DNA of 64,000 nt from Oligoflexia bacterium. GTDB lineage: Bacteria; Bdellovibrionota; UBA1018. The translations under genes were made by a program, and so were the position numbers. The stretch covers positions 62,001 to 126,000 of the forward strand of contig JAMPXJ010000005.1 of assembly GCA_023701205.1 (NCBI GenBank), in the 5' to 3' direction. The notes below the pieces were generated by a model, which had not been told where the DNA came from, did no database searches, and saw only the letters and a list, made by a program, of their open reading frames with translations. Below are positions 32,547 through 41,213 of this stretch, in pieces (the first letter of the stretch is position 1; the number at the start of each line of letters is the position of its first letter).

Positions 32547-34709
32547 ATGAAAAAAAACGCGGCGACTTTTGGCGTCCTGGCCCTGATCTCCTGTCTGGCG
32601 GCCTGCTCCTCGCTTCTCAAACGCAAGCCGGCCTCCGAGCTCGCGGCCGAGAACGATCCGCATCTCTGGCTCGAGGAGGTCGAGTCCGAAGCGGCGCTCA
32701 GCTGGGCGCGCGCCCAGAACGAGCGCAGCCTTCCGCAGCTCTCCCAGCACCCGCGCTTCGCGCAGCTCGAAGGGGAGCTTCGCAAGATCGTGACCGCCAA
32801 GGACCGTATCCCCTATCCTTCGCTCTCGGGCGACGGCTGGGTTTACAACTTCTGGCAGGACGCCAAAAACATCAAAGGCCTGTGGCGGCGGACTCGCCTC
32901 GCCGAATATTCCAAGAAATCCCCGCGCTGGGAAACCATTCTGGACCTCGATGCGCTTTCCCGCCAGGAGAACGAGAGCTGGGTCTGGGACGGGGCTGACT
33001 GCCTCCCGCCTGAATATGAGCGCTGCCTGATCACGCTCTCCCGGGGCGGCAAGGACGCCTCGGTGGTGCGGGAGTTCGACCTTGCGCGCCGCGAGTTCAT
33101 TCCCCTCGAAAAGGGAGGGTTCCACGTTCCCGAGGCCAAGTCGCGCGTGTCGTGGCTGGATCGCGACACGCTTTTCGTCGGAACGGATTTCGGCCCCGGC
33201 ACGCTGACGGATGCCGGCTATCCGCGCCAGGTCCGCCTCTGGAAGCGCGGCGCGCCCCTGCAGGACGCCAAGCTCGTCTTTGAAGGCGAGAAAGCCGATG
33301 TCTCCTCCTTCGGGTACGCGAGCTTCGCGCCCGAAGGCACGACTTATTTCGTCACGCGCAATCCGAGCTTCTTCGAGGAGGAGAACTTCCTGCTCGAGCC
33401 TTCCGCGGACCGGACGCAGGCGAAGCTCCTCAAGCTCCCCTTCCCGCGCGACGCCGAGCTTCAGGTGCTTTTCAAAGGGCTGCTCATCGCCAAGCTCCGC
33501 ACCGAGTGGAAGACCCCGGGGCGCGCCTTTCCCGAAGGCTCGCTGGTGTCGCTGGCCATGGATCGCCTGGCGGACGCCGATCCGATCGCGTCGGTCCAGG
33601 TGCTCTTCAGGCCGCACGCGCGGGCCTCCATCGAGCAGGTTTCCCGCACGAAAAACCACCTCTACCTCAAGGTGCTCGACAACGTCCGCAGCCGCGTGCT
33701 CGAGGCCGTGCGCGACGAGTCCGAGTGGCATTACGAGCATCTCGAGCTGCCGGATAACGGCACGATCAGCCTGGTGAGCGCGACGAAATTCGACGATCGC
33801 TTCTTCGTGAGCTTCCAGAGCTTCCTGACCCCGACCTCGATCCTGCTCGTGGACGGCCAGAGCGCCCGCAAGCCCAAGGTCGTCAAGAGCCTGCCTGCGC
33901 GCTTCAATCCTGAGGGACTGATGATCGAGCAGCTCGAGGCCGTGAGCGCGGATGGGACAAAGATCCCTTACTTCGTGGTGCGCCCGAAGAATCTGGCGTT
34001 TGACGGAAAAGCTCCGACGATCCTTTACGGCTACGGAGGTTTTGAAATCTCGAGCGTCCCTTACTACTCGGGAGGAATCGGCAAAACCTGGCTCGAGAAA
34101 GGCGGCGTCTACGTTCTCGCGAATATCCGCGGCGGCGGCGAGTTCGGCCCCCGCTGGCATCAGGCCGCGCTCAAGACCCAGCGCCAGCGCTCCTTCGACG
34201 ATTTCATCGCCGTGGCCGAAGACCTGGCCCGACGCATGATCACCTCCCCCGATCGCCTGGGCATCTGGGGCGGCAGCAACGGCGGACTGCTCGTGGGCGC
34301 CACCTTCGTGCAGCGCCCGGAGCTCTTCCGCGCGGTCATGTGCGAGGTGCCGCTGCTGGATATGTTGCGCTACCACAAGCTGCTGGCCGGCAGCTCCTGG
34401 ATGGGCGAGTACGGGGATCCCGAGGACCCCGTCATGGCCGAGGCGATTCAGAAGTACTCGCCCTACCAGAACGTCAAGACGGGCGCGCGCTATCCCAAGG
34501 TCTTCTTCTTCACGTCAACGCGGGATGACCGCGTTCATCCCGCGCACGCGCGCAAGATGGTCGCCCGGATGCGGGGGCAGGGGCATGACGTGCTTTACTA
34601 CGAAAACATCGAAGGCGGGCACGGCGGTGCGGCCGACCTGGAGCAGACCATCCGCAACTCGGCGCTGAAGTACACCTACTTCCACGAGCGCCTGGGGCTG
34701 GGACGCTGA
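32547..34709 (+). CDS. Prolyl oligopeptidase-family lipoprotein (S9)
   Basis: A 720-residue protein. The lipobox LAAC puts the lipid-modified Cys near residue 20. The N-terminal part DPHLWLEEVESEAALSWAR is the usual prolyl oligopeptidase start, followed by a beta-propeller of about 380 residues. The C-terminal hydrolase domain shows the catalytic Ser in WGGSNGGLLVG, Asp in STRDDRVHP and His in EGGHGGAA. ANIRGGGEFGPRWHQAA is also diagnostic. It cleaves short peptides after proline, here in the envelope. The 720-residue length is normal. Confidence 0.92.
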   Translation: MKKNAATFGVLALISCLAACSSLLKRKPASELAAENDPHLWLEEVESEAALSWARAQNERSLPQLSQHPRFAQLEGELRKIVTAKDRIPYPSLSGDGWVYNFWQDAKNIKGLWRRTRLAEYSKKSPRWETILDLDALSRQENESWVWDGADCLPPEYERCLITLSRGGKDASVVREFDLARREFIPLEKGGFHVPEAKSRVSWLDRDTLFVGTDFGPGTLTDAGYPRQVRLWKRGAPLQDAKLVFEGEKADVSSFGYASFAPEGTTYFVTRNPSFFEEENFLLEPSADRTQAKLLKLPFPRDAELQVLFKGLLIAKLRTEWKTPGRAFPEGSLVSLAMDRLADADPIASVQVLFRPHARASIEQVSRTKNHLYLKVLDNVRSRVLEAVRDESEWHYEHLELPDNGTISLVSATKFDDRFFVSFQSFLTPTSILLVDGQSARKPKVVKSLPARFNPEGLMIEQLEAVSADGTKIPYFVVRPKNLAFDGKAPTILYGYGGFEISSVPYYSGGIGKTWLEKGGVYVLANIRGGGEFGPRWHQAALKTQRQRSFDDFIAVAEDLARRMITSPDRLGIWGGSNGGLLVGATFVQRPELFRAVMCEVPLLDMLRYHKLLAGSSWMGEYGDPEDPVMAEAIQKYSPYQNVKTGARYPKVFFFTSTRDDRVHPAHARKMVARMRGQGHDVLYYENIEGGHGGAADLEQTIRNSALKYTYFHERLGLGR

Positions 34710-34743
34710 GCTCGCGCGCCTCCGGGAATTACAACGGACCGGA

Positions 34744-35610
34744 TTACATCGGGATAAAGACGCCGGCGCGGTTGAGCTCGCGCCCGATGCCCCGGCTGGA
34801 GCGGTCCAGCGTGGCGATCCCGCCTTCATAATCGCCGCCTGCAGCGAGGCTTGCAGCCGAGGCCCGCGCGGAATTGGCCTCATTGATCACGCGCTCGAGG
34901 GTCTCGGGCGTGACCTTCTCGCCGGCCATCACCTGAAAGAGCAGCACCAGCGTCTCATTGCGGCCCAGCTCGTACTGGTATTCTTCGGCCTTGGTGGCGA
35001 ACTGGACGGGCTTGACGAGCGTGTCGCCGTCGCGGAGTTCCACGATCGCGCCTTTGAGGATCTGGTAAGCCACGCCGAGCTTCTCGCGGCCTTCGTCATG
35101 CCTGCCTTCGGCGGCGAGGCGCTGCGCTTCGGCCAGGATCGGATCGAGCTGGCGCGAGATCTCCTCGGCCCGCTGCGTGCGCCCTTTTTCCTGTGCGACG
35201 CGACCCAGGGCCTGCCTCAGCGCGGTGATGCTCTCGTTGAAATTCTCGTAGTCCTTGCGTTTCTTGTCGATCACCGCCTGCGGCGAACCCGCCATGCGGA
35301 CCGCCTCGAACATCGTGCGCGTGGCAAGCGTGAGCATCTCATCCGCCAGCGCGAGATCACCCGAATTGTAGGCCGTGAGAGCGATCGCGTAGAACTCCCG
35401 CGCCTTCTCCCGCGCCGCCATCGCAGCTTCGCTTCCGCTCGCTTCCACCTGGCGCGCTGCCGAAGAAACCTCGAGCAGCCGCTTCACGTTGGCGAGCCGG
35501 CTCGCCACTGCCGCGGGGCTCGGAGCCGCGGCTACCGCCATGGCTGAAGTCGCTGCCGTTGCTCCGACCGTTGCCAGGACCAGAAAAGAAACCAGCTGAA
35601 TTGCGCGCAT
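34744..35610 (-). CDS. Exported helical protein of unknown function
   Basis: An 288-residue protein from the ATG at 35610, with AAGGAG six to seven bases upstream. A signal peptide (residues 1-25) is followed by an all-helical mature region with TPR-like helix pairs (AREKAREFYAIALTAYNSGDLALADEML, AQRLAAEGRHDEGREKLGVAYQIL). A long central segment, rich in Ala, Glu and Arg (RVAQEKGRTQRAEEISRQ), looks like a coiled coil. A periplasmic scaffold or adaptor role is possible. Its end faces the S9 gene and its start is followed by the S8 protease gene. Confidence 0.6.
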   Translation of the reverse strand: MRAIQLVSFLVLATVGATAATSAMAVAAAPSPAAVASRLANVKRLLEVSSAARQVEASGSEAAMAAREKAREFYAIALTAYNSGDLALADEMLTLATRTMFEAVRMAGSPQAVIDKKRKDYENFNESITALRQALGRVAQEKGRTQRAEEISRQLDPILAEAQRLAAEGRHDEGREKLGVAYQILKGAIVELRDGDTLVKPVQFATKAEEYQYELGRNETLVLLFQVMAGEKVTPETLERVINEANSARASAASLAAGGDYEGGIATLDRSSRGIGRELNRAGVFIPM

Positions 35611-35668
35611 GAAGCACTCCTTGGCGGAGTCTCGTATCAAAGTTGACTACGCGCGTCAACTCAGCCGA

Positions 35669-36889
35669 TCACCCCCCTTGGTTTACCCTTCTGATGAATT
35701 CGGCCACGTCCAGCCGCCCACAAGAAACCCAGCTCAAGAGAATCCGCGAAGAGGTTTCACAAAGAAGCCCTTTCAGCCTCTCCGCTCCAATCCCCCTCCC
35801 CAGGCTCAAGGCGAGCGCAAGGGCACCGGAGACCTGGGGTGCCGCCATGGATGTCCCCGAGAGCATCCCGTAATCCCCGCGGGGAAGCGTGCTCCAGATC
35901 TCCTCGCCAGGCGCCGCCAGCAATACGGAACCCCGACCGTAATTGGAAAAGCCGCTCAGATACTCGTCGAAGTTGCTCGAGGCGACCGAGATCACGCCCG
36001 GATAACCCGCCGGATACGTCGGAATCGAGTCGTTGTCGTTTCTCTCGTTGCCGGCCGCGGCCACCACGGCGATGCCGCGGGCCGTGGCGCGCGCGATCGC
36101 CGCCTCGAGGAGCTCCGATCGACCCCCTCCGCCCCAGGAGTTGGAGATCACGCGCGCGCCGTTGGCCACGGCGTAATCGATCGCGCGAATGGCGTTGCGC
36201 GCGTCGCCCGAGCCCGTGGCACTCAGGAACTTCAGCGGCATGAGCCTGACCTGCGAGCTCACGCCCGCGGTACCGAAGCCGTTGAGCGCGGCGCCGATGA
36301 TGCCGGCCACGTGCGTTCCGTGCCGGTTGTCGTCCAGGCCGTTGCCCCGCTCGTTATGGAAGTCGTAACCGTACACATCATCGATGTAACCATTGCCGTC
36401 GTCGTCCACGCCGGGCACCCCCTTGAGCTCGGCGGCGTTGGACCAGATGTTCTCCCGCAGATCGGGATGCGTGACATCGATCCCGGTGTCGATGACGGCC
36501 ACGACGATTTCGCGGCTGCCGGTGGTGAGCCTCCAGGCCTCCTCCACGCGCATCCGCTGCTTCGCGTACTCGCGCTCCAGGTTGGGCGCGGCCGTCGAAG
36601 TCGGGGCCGGGGTCGCCGTGGGCCTGGGCGCCGAGGTCGGCGTCGCCGTGGGCACTGGCGCGGGAACCGGCGCCGGCGCGGGCTCCCGACGCCTCCGGCC
36701 GAAGTTCGCGCTGTAAACATAGTTAGGCTCGCAGAAGCGCCCGTCTCCGCAAAGCGCGGCGGCCTCACGCTCGCTGAGCTTCTCGATGCGCCCGTCCACC
36801 TGGGCAAGAACACCATCGGTCTCGGGTGCGCTGCCGCAACCGGTGAAAAGCGCGAGCGCGCACACGAGCGCCAGTCCCTGCTCTCTCAT
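35669..36889 (-). CDS. Subtilisin-like serine protease lipoprotein (S8)
   Basis: A 406-residue protein from the ATG at 36889, with GGAGGA eight bases upstream. The lipobox FTGC places the lipid-bearing Cys near residue 18. A Pro/Ala/Thr-rich linker (residues about 68-100) precedes the catalytic domain. The full catalytic set is present: Asp in VVAVIDTGID, His in NRHGTHVAGI, Asn in AAAGNERN and Ser in LSGTSMAAPQVSG. It shares EEAWRLTTGS and GYIDDVYGYD with the pseudo-subtilase at 27009-28121, so the two are paralogues. It is probably surface- or periplasm-exposed. Confidence 0.93.
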   Translation of the reverse strand: MREQGLALVCALALFTGCGSAPETDGVLAQVDGRIEKLSEREAAALCGDGRFCEPNYVYSANFGRRRREPAPAPVPAPVPTATPTSAPRPTATPAPTSTAAPNLEREYAKQRMRVEEAWRLTTGSREIVVAVIDTGIDVTHPDLRENIWSNAAELKGVPGVDDDGNGYIDDVYGYDFHNERGNGLDDNRHGTHVAGIIGAALNGFGTAGVSSQVRLMPLKFLSATGSGDARNAIRAIDYAVANGARVISNSWGGGGRSELLEAAIARATARGIAVVAAAGNERNDNDSIPTYPAGYPGVISVASSNFDEYLSGFSNYGRGSVLLAAPGEEIWSTLPRGDYGMLSGTSMAAPQVSGALALALSLGRGIGAERLKGLLCETSSRILLSWVSCGRLDVAEFIRRVNQGG

Positions 36890-37306
36890 GCTGGTTTCCT
36901 CCATCCTCGGGCCGCGACCTTGCGACCGTCGCGCCTTTCCTGGCGCACCCGGGAGATTCAGCAACAAGCGTGCGCATGCCGAATGGCCCCAGGAAGCCGC
37001 TTTAAGCGAAAGCCGGGCGGAAAAGGCGTCAAAGCTTCACCGCTCCGGCGCCAAAAAGGCCCCAGGCGCAATCCTCACGCCGGATCTCCATACCCTCTCC
37101 ACAAACGGGCTGTCCAGGCGCTCGACAACGGCCGCAACTCGCGGGTTCCTAAAAAACAGCTGTTTTCGGCTGCGAAACGCTCAGATTCCTGTCATGTGTC
37201 GCGCGGGACTCTTGTATTCCTGATGGAATGACAAAGTTTTCCCGAGAAAACCCTTGCAATTTTTACCTGACTCTTTTAGTCTGGAGTCATTGGAGGCATC
37301 GGACGT
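36890..37306. other. Intergenic region upstream of the S8 protease
   Basis: About 415 bases with no supported gene. A 145-codon open frame across it overlaps the start of the S8 gene and has no domain. The right part holds the promoter described at 37254-37282. I see no terminator or repeat in the left part. Confidence 0.4.
37254..37282 (+). promoter_or_regulatory. Sigma70-like promoter with overlapping dyad
   Basis: TTGCAA (37254-37259) and TAGTCT (37277-37282) are 17 bases apart. TGACTC (37268-37273) and GAGTCA (37284-37289) form an inverted repeat across the -10 region, suggesting repressor control. A GGAGG (37292-37296) and an ATG (37307) follow. Confidence 0.4.
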
Positions 37307-37375
37307 ATGCAGAAATACCTCAGCCAGATCAGCTACATCGAAGCACATGACATCGGCCCCCCGAAGTTAATCTAG
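37307..37375 (+). CDS. Possible 22-residue peptide or truncated gene
   Basis: A short frame beginning ATGCAGAAATAC and ending at TAG 37373-37375, behind a promoter-like pair and a GGAGG ten bases upstream. The peptide has the sequence pattern MQKYLSQISYIEAHDIG then PPKLI. It could be a leader peptide, a small protein, or the first codons of a gene destroyed by deletion, since the following 180 bases up to the terminator at 37560 contain no gene. I recognise no family. Confidence 0.3.
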   Translation: MQKYLSQISYIEAHDIGPPKLI

Positions 37376-37559
37376 CGTGGGCGGTACCGCAACGACGTCT
37401 GCGGGGCTCACGGACTGCTTCGGATCTCTCCCGGCCAGGAGGGATCGCGACGGAAAGAACCGGACAATTTAATAAGACTTCAAGAGCGTCCTCTCCCGGG
37501 TGATACCGGCGGACGCGAGACACGGCGGCCCTGATGAGGTCGCCAGAAAAAGAAAGCGC
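37376..37559. other. Non-coding stretch before the terminator
   Basis: About 180 bases without a supported open frame between the short peptide frame and the terminator hairpin at 37560. If the transcript from 37282 runs through, it would be a small RNA of about 300 nucleotides ending at that terminator; this is untested. Confidence 0.3.
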
Positions 37560-37590
37560 AAAGGGCCTGACGAGATCCGTCGGGCCCTTT
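37560..37590. terminator. Bidirectional terminator
   Basis: AAAGGGCC at 37560-37567 pairs with GGCCCTTT at 37583-37590, with a five-base inner stem (one G-U pair) and an AGATC loop. The plus strand is followed by GTCTTTT and the minus strand by a T-rich TTTCTTTTTCT run. It ends the MMPL exporter gene on the minus strand and could end any transcript from 37282. Confidence 0.8.
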
Positions 37591-37618
37591 GTCTTTTGGC
37601 TCTTCAGAAATCCGGCGA

Positions 37619-40093
37619 TCACGCGGCTTCGCGGAACCCGGGAGCACCCGCGTCCCGTCGCCGATCCCGACGCGCGATGGCCGCCGGAATCGTGAGCAAC
37701 GCGGCGGTGAGGCAGGTCAGCTCCCCCAGCACCGCGATCAGACCGAAGCTGAAGAATGCCTGGTTCTGCGCGAAGAGCAGCGAGCCATAGCCGATGATCG
37801 TGGTAAGGCTGCAGATCCCCACCGCCGCTCCCGTCAGCCGCACCACGCGGTCGATGCTTCCGGGCCCCTCCTGCCGATAGCGCTGCATCATGTTCACGCC
37901 ATAGTCCACGCCAATCCCGAAGGTGATGGGAAGCGCGATGAAGTTCAGGAAGTTGATGCGGATCCCAGCCGCCAGGATCAGGCCGGCAAGCCAGACCACC
38001 CCCAGAAAAAGCGCGGCCAGCACCGAAGCCGTCACGCGCGGATTCCGGAACAGGAGCCACACGAGCACGATCACCGCAAGGAAGGCGAACAGAGTCGCGC
38101 GCGGTCCGTCCTCGGAGATCGAGCGCAGCATATCGGCCGTGACGGGCAAGGTGCCCGCGACCGGCGCCCCGGGGCGGATCGCGTCGGTTTCCTCGCGCAG
38201 CTCCCGCACGAAACGGTAAAGGTTCTCGCGTTCCTTCACGCGCGGCCCGAGCGGCGGCTCCACGAGCACGAGCTTGCCCACGCTCCCGTCGCGCTCGGTG
38301 AATCGCGCGAGGATCACCGGAGGCAGATCCCGCAGGCGCACGGGCCGCAGCGATTCGGCAGTGAGGAAGTCCGCGACCCTGCGGCGGTCCTCGGGCGAGA
38401 GCCGGCGCAGCACGCGCGGCGGGAGCAAAGAGCGTATTTCGCCGAGCACCTCCCGCTTTCGGGCCTGATCGCGCGGCAGGAACTCCTGGATCGTCTGCAC
38501 CGAAGCGAGGAGCGTCCCGCTCCCTTCCCTCTCCGCGCGCCGCTTGAGCCTCCCGGAGATCCGGTTGGCCTCCTCGCGCGACTGCGGCAGAATCACCACG
38601 GGGCTCAGATATCGCTGAAAGATCTCGTCCATGTACCGCGAATAGAAGCCCGAGCCCTTTTCCAGGCTATAGCGGCTGCGGATCTTCGTGAGGTCCGCCT
38701 CGAGGAGATCCGGCCCGATCTTTCCGAAAAAGAGCAGCGCCAGTACCGTCGCGGCGCCCGAGAAAGCCAGGATCAGTCCGGATCGGGCCCGCAACGCTCC
38801 CACAGCCGGCCCGTGGGGCCGGCTCCGAGCCATTCGCGGCGAAAGCCTGGGCTGCACGGGCTCGAAAATGCCTAAAAGCGCGGGCAGCACCGTAAAAGAG
38901 GCCACCCAGCACAGCACCATCCCCAGGAGCCCGATCACCCCGAACTGCCGGAAGCCGCGAAAGCCGGTCACCATCAGCGAGCCATACGATAGCCCCGCGG
39001 CGATCGAGGCGGTCCAGGTCGCCGAAAACGTCGCCTGGGCGGCAGCCATGATCGAGACGTCGCGCAGGCCGCCCGCGCGCCGCAGCTCGAGATAACGCGC
39101 GATCTGGATGATGCCGAAGTTGATGCCGTTGCCCAGGATGATGCTGCCCAAAAAAGCGGAGTTCGCGTTCAGGTCGCCGACGAAGAAATAGCTCACGCCG
39201 AAGGTCCACAGCGTTCCCATGAAAAGCGCGATGAGCAGCGCCAGGGTCCCCCGCCAGGAGCGGAAATAAGCCAGGATCGAGAGCGTCACCAGCGCCATCA
39301 CGATCCCGAGCGAAAGCGCGAGATCCGCCAGGATCGCCTCCTGCTCCTCGATCAGGTTCTGCACGTTGCCCGTGTAGCGCACCGTGACGCCCCGACCATA
39401 GGACTCCGGCCCGAGCTCCGCGACCGCGCGCTCCACGAAAGACTTGAAGCGCGCCAACGCGCGCGACTTGTCGGGACGATCCGCCATAAAGAGAAGGACG
39501 GCGCGCTTCTTCCCGTCGGGAGTCGCGTAATAACCCTGGGGAAAGCGCGTGAAGGCGCTCACCCGGCCGGAGTACTTCCTCTCGATCGCGTTGAAATCCA
39601 GGCGGGGCTCGGGAAGCTCCCGCTCGTTGAAGATATTGAGGGGATTGTAGAGCTCGCGCTCGTACTCCAGCCGACGCTCGAGGTAGTCACGCACGCGCTC
39701 GAGATCGGGAAGATCCATGTACAACGCGCGACGCCGCTGAAAGAAGCGCAGCTCGCGATCGATCCGGTACTCGACGCGGGTCACCAGCGCGTCGTCCTCG
39801 CCGCGGGCGATCCCTTGGTCCAGGCGCGTGACCAGATCGTCGACGAAACGCCGGCCGTCGTTCCCGTCATCGGCGAAGATCAGGACGCCCAGATTGTCGA
39901 TCGAGCGCAACCGCGCGCGCACCTGCTCGAGATCCTGGACGCTCCGCGAATCGGTGGGCAGGAGCTCCTCGAGATCGGTCTTCAGCGTGCCATAGAGCAG
40001 GAAGGCATACCGCCCCAGGACGACGGTCAGAATGATGCCAAACGCGGCGACCCCGAAGCGGAGCCGAAGCACCCAGCGGATGAAGGCGGCCAC
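37619..40093 (-). CDS. RND/MMPL-family exporter
   Basis: An 824-residue inner-membrane protein with two repeats of one TM helix, a large periplasmic loop and five or more TM helices, as in the MMPL/HpnN branch of RND exporters. TM1 is at residues 12-32; the first cluster is around 270-420 (SLGIVMALVTLSILAYF, FLGSIILGNGINFGIIQIARY, where the Asn-rich helix carries the family's functional region). The second cluster is around 650-810 (LNFIALPITFGIGVDYGVNMMQRY). Exporters of this group move hopanoids, lipids or hydrophobic compounds, driven by protons. There is no membrane-fusion partner adjacent. Confidence 0.88.
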   Translation of the reverse strand: MAAFIRWVLRLRFGVAAFGIILTVVLGRYAFLLYGTLKTDLEELLPTDSRSVQDLEQVRARLRSIDNLGVLIFADDGNDGRRFVDDLVTRLDQGIARGEDDALVTRVEYRIDRELRFFQRRRALYMDLPDLERVRDYLERRLEYERELYNPLNIFNERELPEPRLDFNAIERKYSGRVSAFTRFPQGYYATPDGKKRAVLLFMADRPDKSRALARFKSFVERAVAELGPESYGRGVTVRYTGNVQNLIEEQEAILADLALSLGIVMALVTLSILAYFRSWRGTLALLIALFMGTLWTFGVSYFFVGDLNANSAFLGSIILGNGINFGIIQIARYLELRRAGGLRDVSIMAAAQATFSATWTASIAAGLSYGSLMVTGFRGFRQFGVIGLLGMVLCWVASFTVLPALLGIFEPVQPRLSPRMARSRPHGPAVGALRARSGLILAFSGAATVLALLFFGKIGPDLLEADLTKIRSRYSLEKGSGFYSRYMDEIFQRYLSPVVILPQSREEANRISGRLKRRAEREGSGTLLASVQTIQEFLPRDQARKREVLGEIRSLLPPRVLRRLSPEDRRRVADFLTAESLRPVRLRDLPPVILARFTERDGSVGKLVLVEPPLGPRVKERENLYRFVRELREETDAIRPGAPVAGTLPVTADMLRSISEDGPRATLFAFLAVIVLVWLLFRNPRVTASVLAALFLGVVWLAGLILAAGIRINFLNFIALPITFGIGVDYGVNMMQRYRQEGPGSIDRVVRLTGAAVGICSLTTIIGYGSLLFAQNQAFFSFGLIAVLGELTCLTAALLTIPAAIARRDRRRDAGAPGFREAA

Positions 40094-40149
40094 GCGGAAG
40101 CCTGGTGCAATCCGAGCGCCGCTCCCCAGGCTCCTGCCGCCAGGAGTCG

Positions 40150-40992
40150 CTAGCCTCCCCCGCTCAATCCGAACAGATCCAGCGCATAGCAGTACACTTC
40201 CTCGTCCTTTGAGCTTCGGATCACCGCGCGCGCTTGCTCGATGGCATTGACCAGGATCTCCCTGACCTTGGGAAGGTCCTCACGGGAAATGCCCGCGACG
40301 CTCGAGTAATGCAGCTCGCTCGCGCTGACGCGATCGAGCGAGCGGATGGCCTGCAATCTCCAGTTGGAATGATGCTTGGCGATCAGGGGCGAATCGCTCT
40401 CGAGGTGGATGCGCGTCTCGGTGGCCTGGTATCCGCCTTCGGTCTTTCGGATCAGTCCCACGGATTCCAGAAAGTGAATCGCGCCCGCGGTCTTTGCGAG
40501 ACTCGTGCCCAGATAGCCGGCGATGGCGCGCGCGGAGCGAAGCGAGGAGACGAGAACGCACATATGGACCGCGCAATGGATCCAGTCGCTGTAGTAGATC
40601 GCCTGGTCGGTGACACTCAAGGTCTTCTTGTCCTGAAGCCGGTTTTTCAGCACGAGTCTCCGGTCAAGCGACTTCTGGAGCTTTCGCTCGAAGTAGCTTC
40701 GGAGCTCCGGGGTACCCGCGCGCGCCAGCTCGAGCAGCAGCATGAAGAACTCGCCTTCGTCCTCGCCATGCTCGAAAAGGGCGTTGAGCGCATACCCTTG
40801 CTCCAGGCTGAAATGCCCCGGACCACTCAATACCTGCGAAACGTAAGTCAGGTGGCAACTCACCTTCTCGGCGATCCGGGTGCGGACCCCGCGCCCACCT
40901 CCCGGCGAAGAAAGGATCCAGGCCTCGATATAAGCCTTATAATCGTTGAATTCAAAGACGAGCGGTCTGGAGACCCCAGTCTTGGATTTCAT
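40150..40992 (-). CDS. TIGR02147-family regulator (second copy)
   Basis: A 280-residue protein with the TIGR02147 start FEFNDYKAYIEAWILSS and the HTH-like segment TRIAEKVSCHLTYVSQVLSG. A C-terminal region includes RSARAIAGYLGTSLAKTAGAIHFLESVGLIRKTEGGY, a winged-helix-like repeat. It lies 56 bases after the exporter gene end and is divergent from the large Ser-rich secreted protein, across an AT-rich region with repeated ACTCTA motifs that may be its operators. The role as a transcription regulator is from the family description and the position. Confidence 0.82.
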   Translation of the reverse strand: MKSKTGVSRPLVFEFNDYKAYIEAWILSSPGGGRGVRTRIAEKVSCHLTYVSQVLSGPGHFSLEQGYALNALFEHGEDEGEFFMLLLELARAGTPELRSYFERKLQKSLDRRLVLKNRLQDKKTLSVTDQAIYYSDWIHCAVHMCVLVSSLRSARAIAGYLGTSLAKTAGAIHFLESVGLIRKTEGGYQATETRIHLESDSPLIAKHHSNWRLQAIRSLDRVSASELHYSSVAGISREDLPKVREILVNAIEQARAVIRSSKDEEVYCYALDLFGLSGGG

Positions 40993-41017
40993 CGCGGCGC
41001 CCCCATCATTTAGTAAT

Positions 41018-41067
41018 ACTCTAGTATACTATCATTATTTTATAAAATTACTCTATTATTTTAGAGT
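41018..41067. promoter_or_regulatory. AT-rich divergent control region with ACTCTA motifs
   Basis: Within an unusually AT-rich island, ACTCTA occurs at 41018-41023 and 41050-41055, and its complement TAGAGT at 41062-41067. TAGTATACTA at 41022-41031 is a palindrome and CTCTA/TAGAG (41051-41066) a dyad. This is likely the promoter/operator region of the TIGR02147 gene. Confidence 0.5.
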
Positions 41068-41139
41068 GCACCGCATTACTCCTCCTTCTGCCAAGGTGAT
41101 TCGAAGAAAAGGGCTGCACTCCCAAGAGCTTCGGGTTGC

Positions 41140-41169
41140 CTTGGTCTGTACTTGACTCTCTTGGTCTGT
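41140..41169 (+). repeat. Direct repeats CTTGGTCTGT overlapping a promoter
   Basis: The 10-mer occurs at 41140-41149 and 41160-41169, a 20-base period (about two helical turns). The copies flank the -35 element of the promoter at 41152-41180, an arrangement typical for an activator or repressor binding two sites on one face. Confidence 0.5.
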
Positions 41170-41180
41170 TTTTGTATTCC
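41152..41180 (+). promoter_or_regulatory. Sigma70-like promoter of the Ser-rich protein gene
   Basis: TTGACT (41152-41157) and TATTCC (41175-41180) are 17 bases apart, giving a start near 41188 and a leader of about 26 bases that includes AAAGAGG before the ATG at 41214. Confidence 0.5.
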
Positions 41181-41213
41181 ACCCCCGTGCAGCCCGGAAA
41201 GAGGCTTTTGATT

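Noticed and set aside
37211-37220. A nine-base match (TTGTATTCC) shared with the promoter at 41172-41180
   Set aside because: It is too short to be more than chance; the surrounding sequences do not match.
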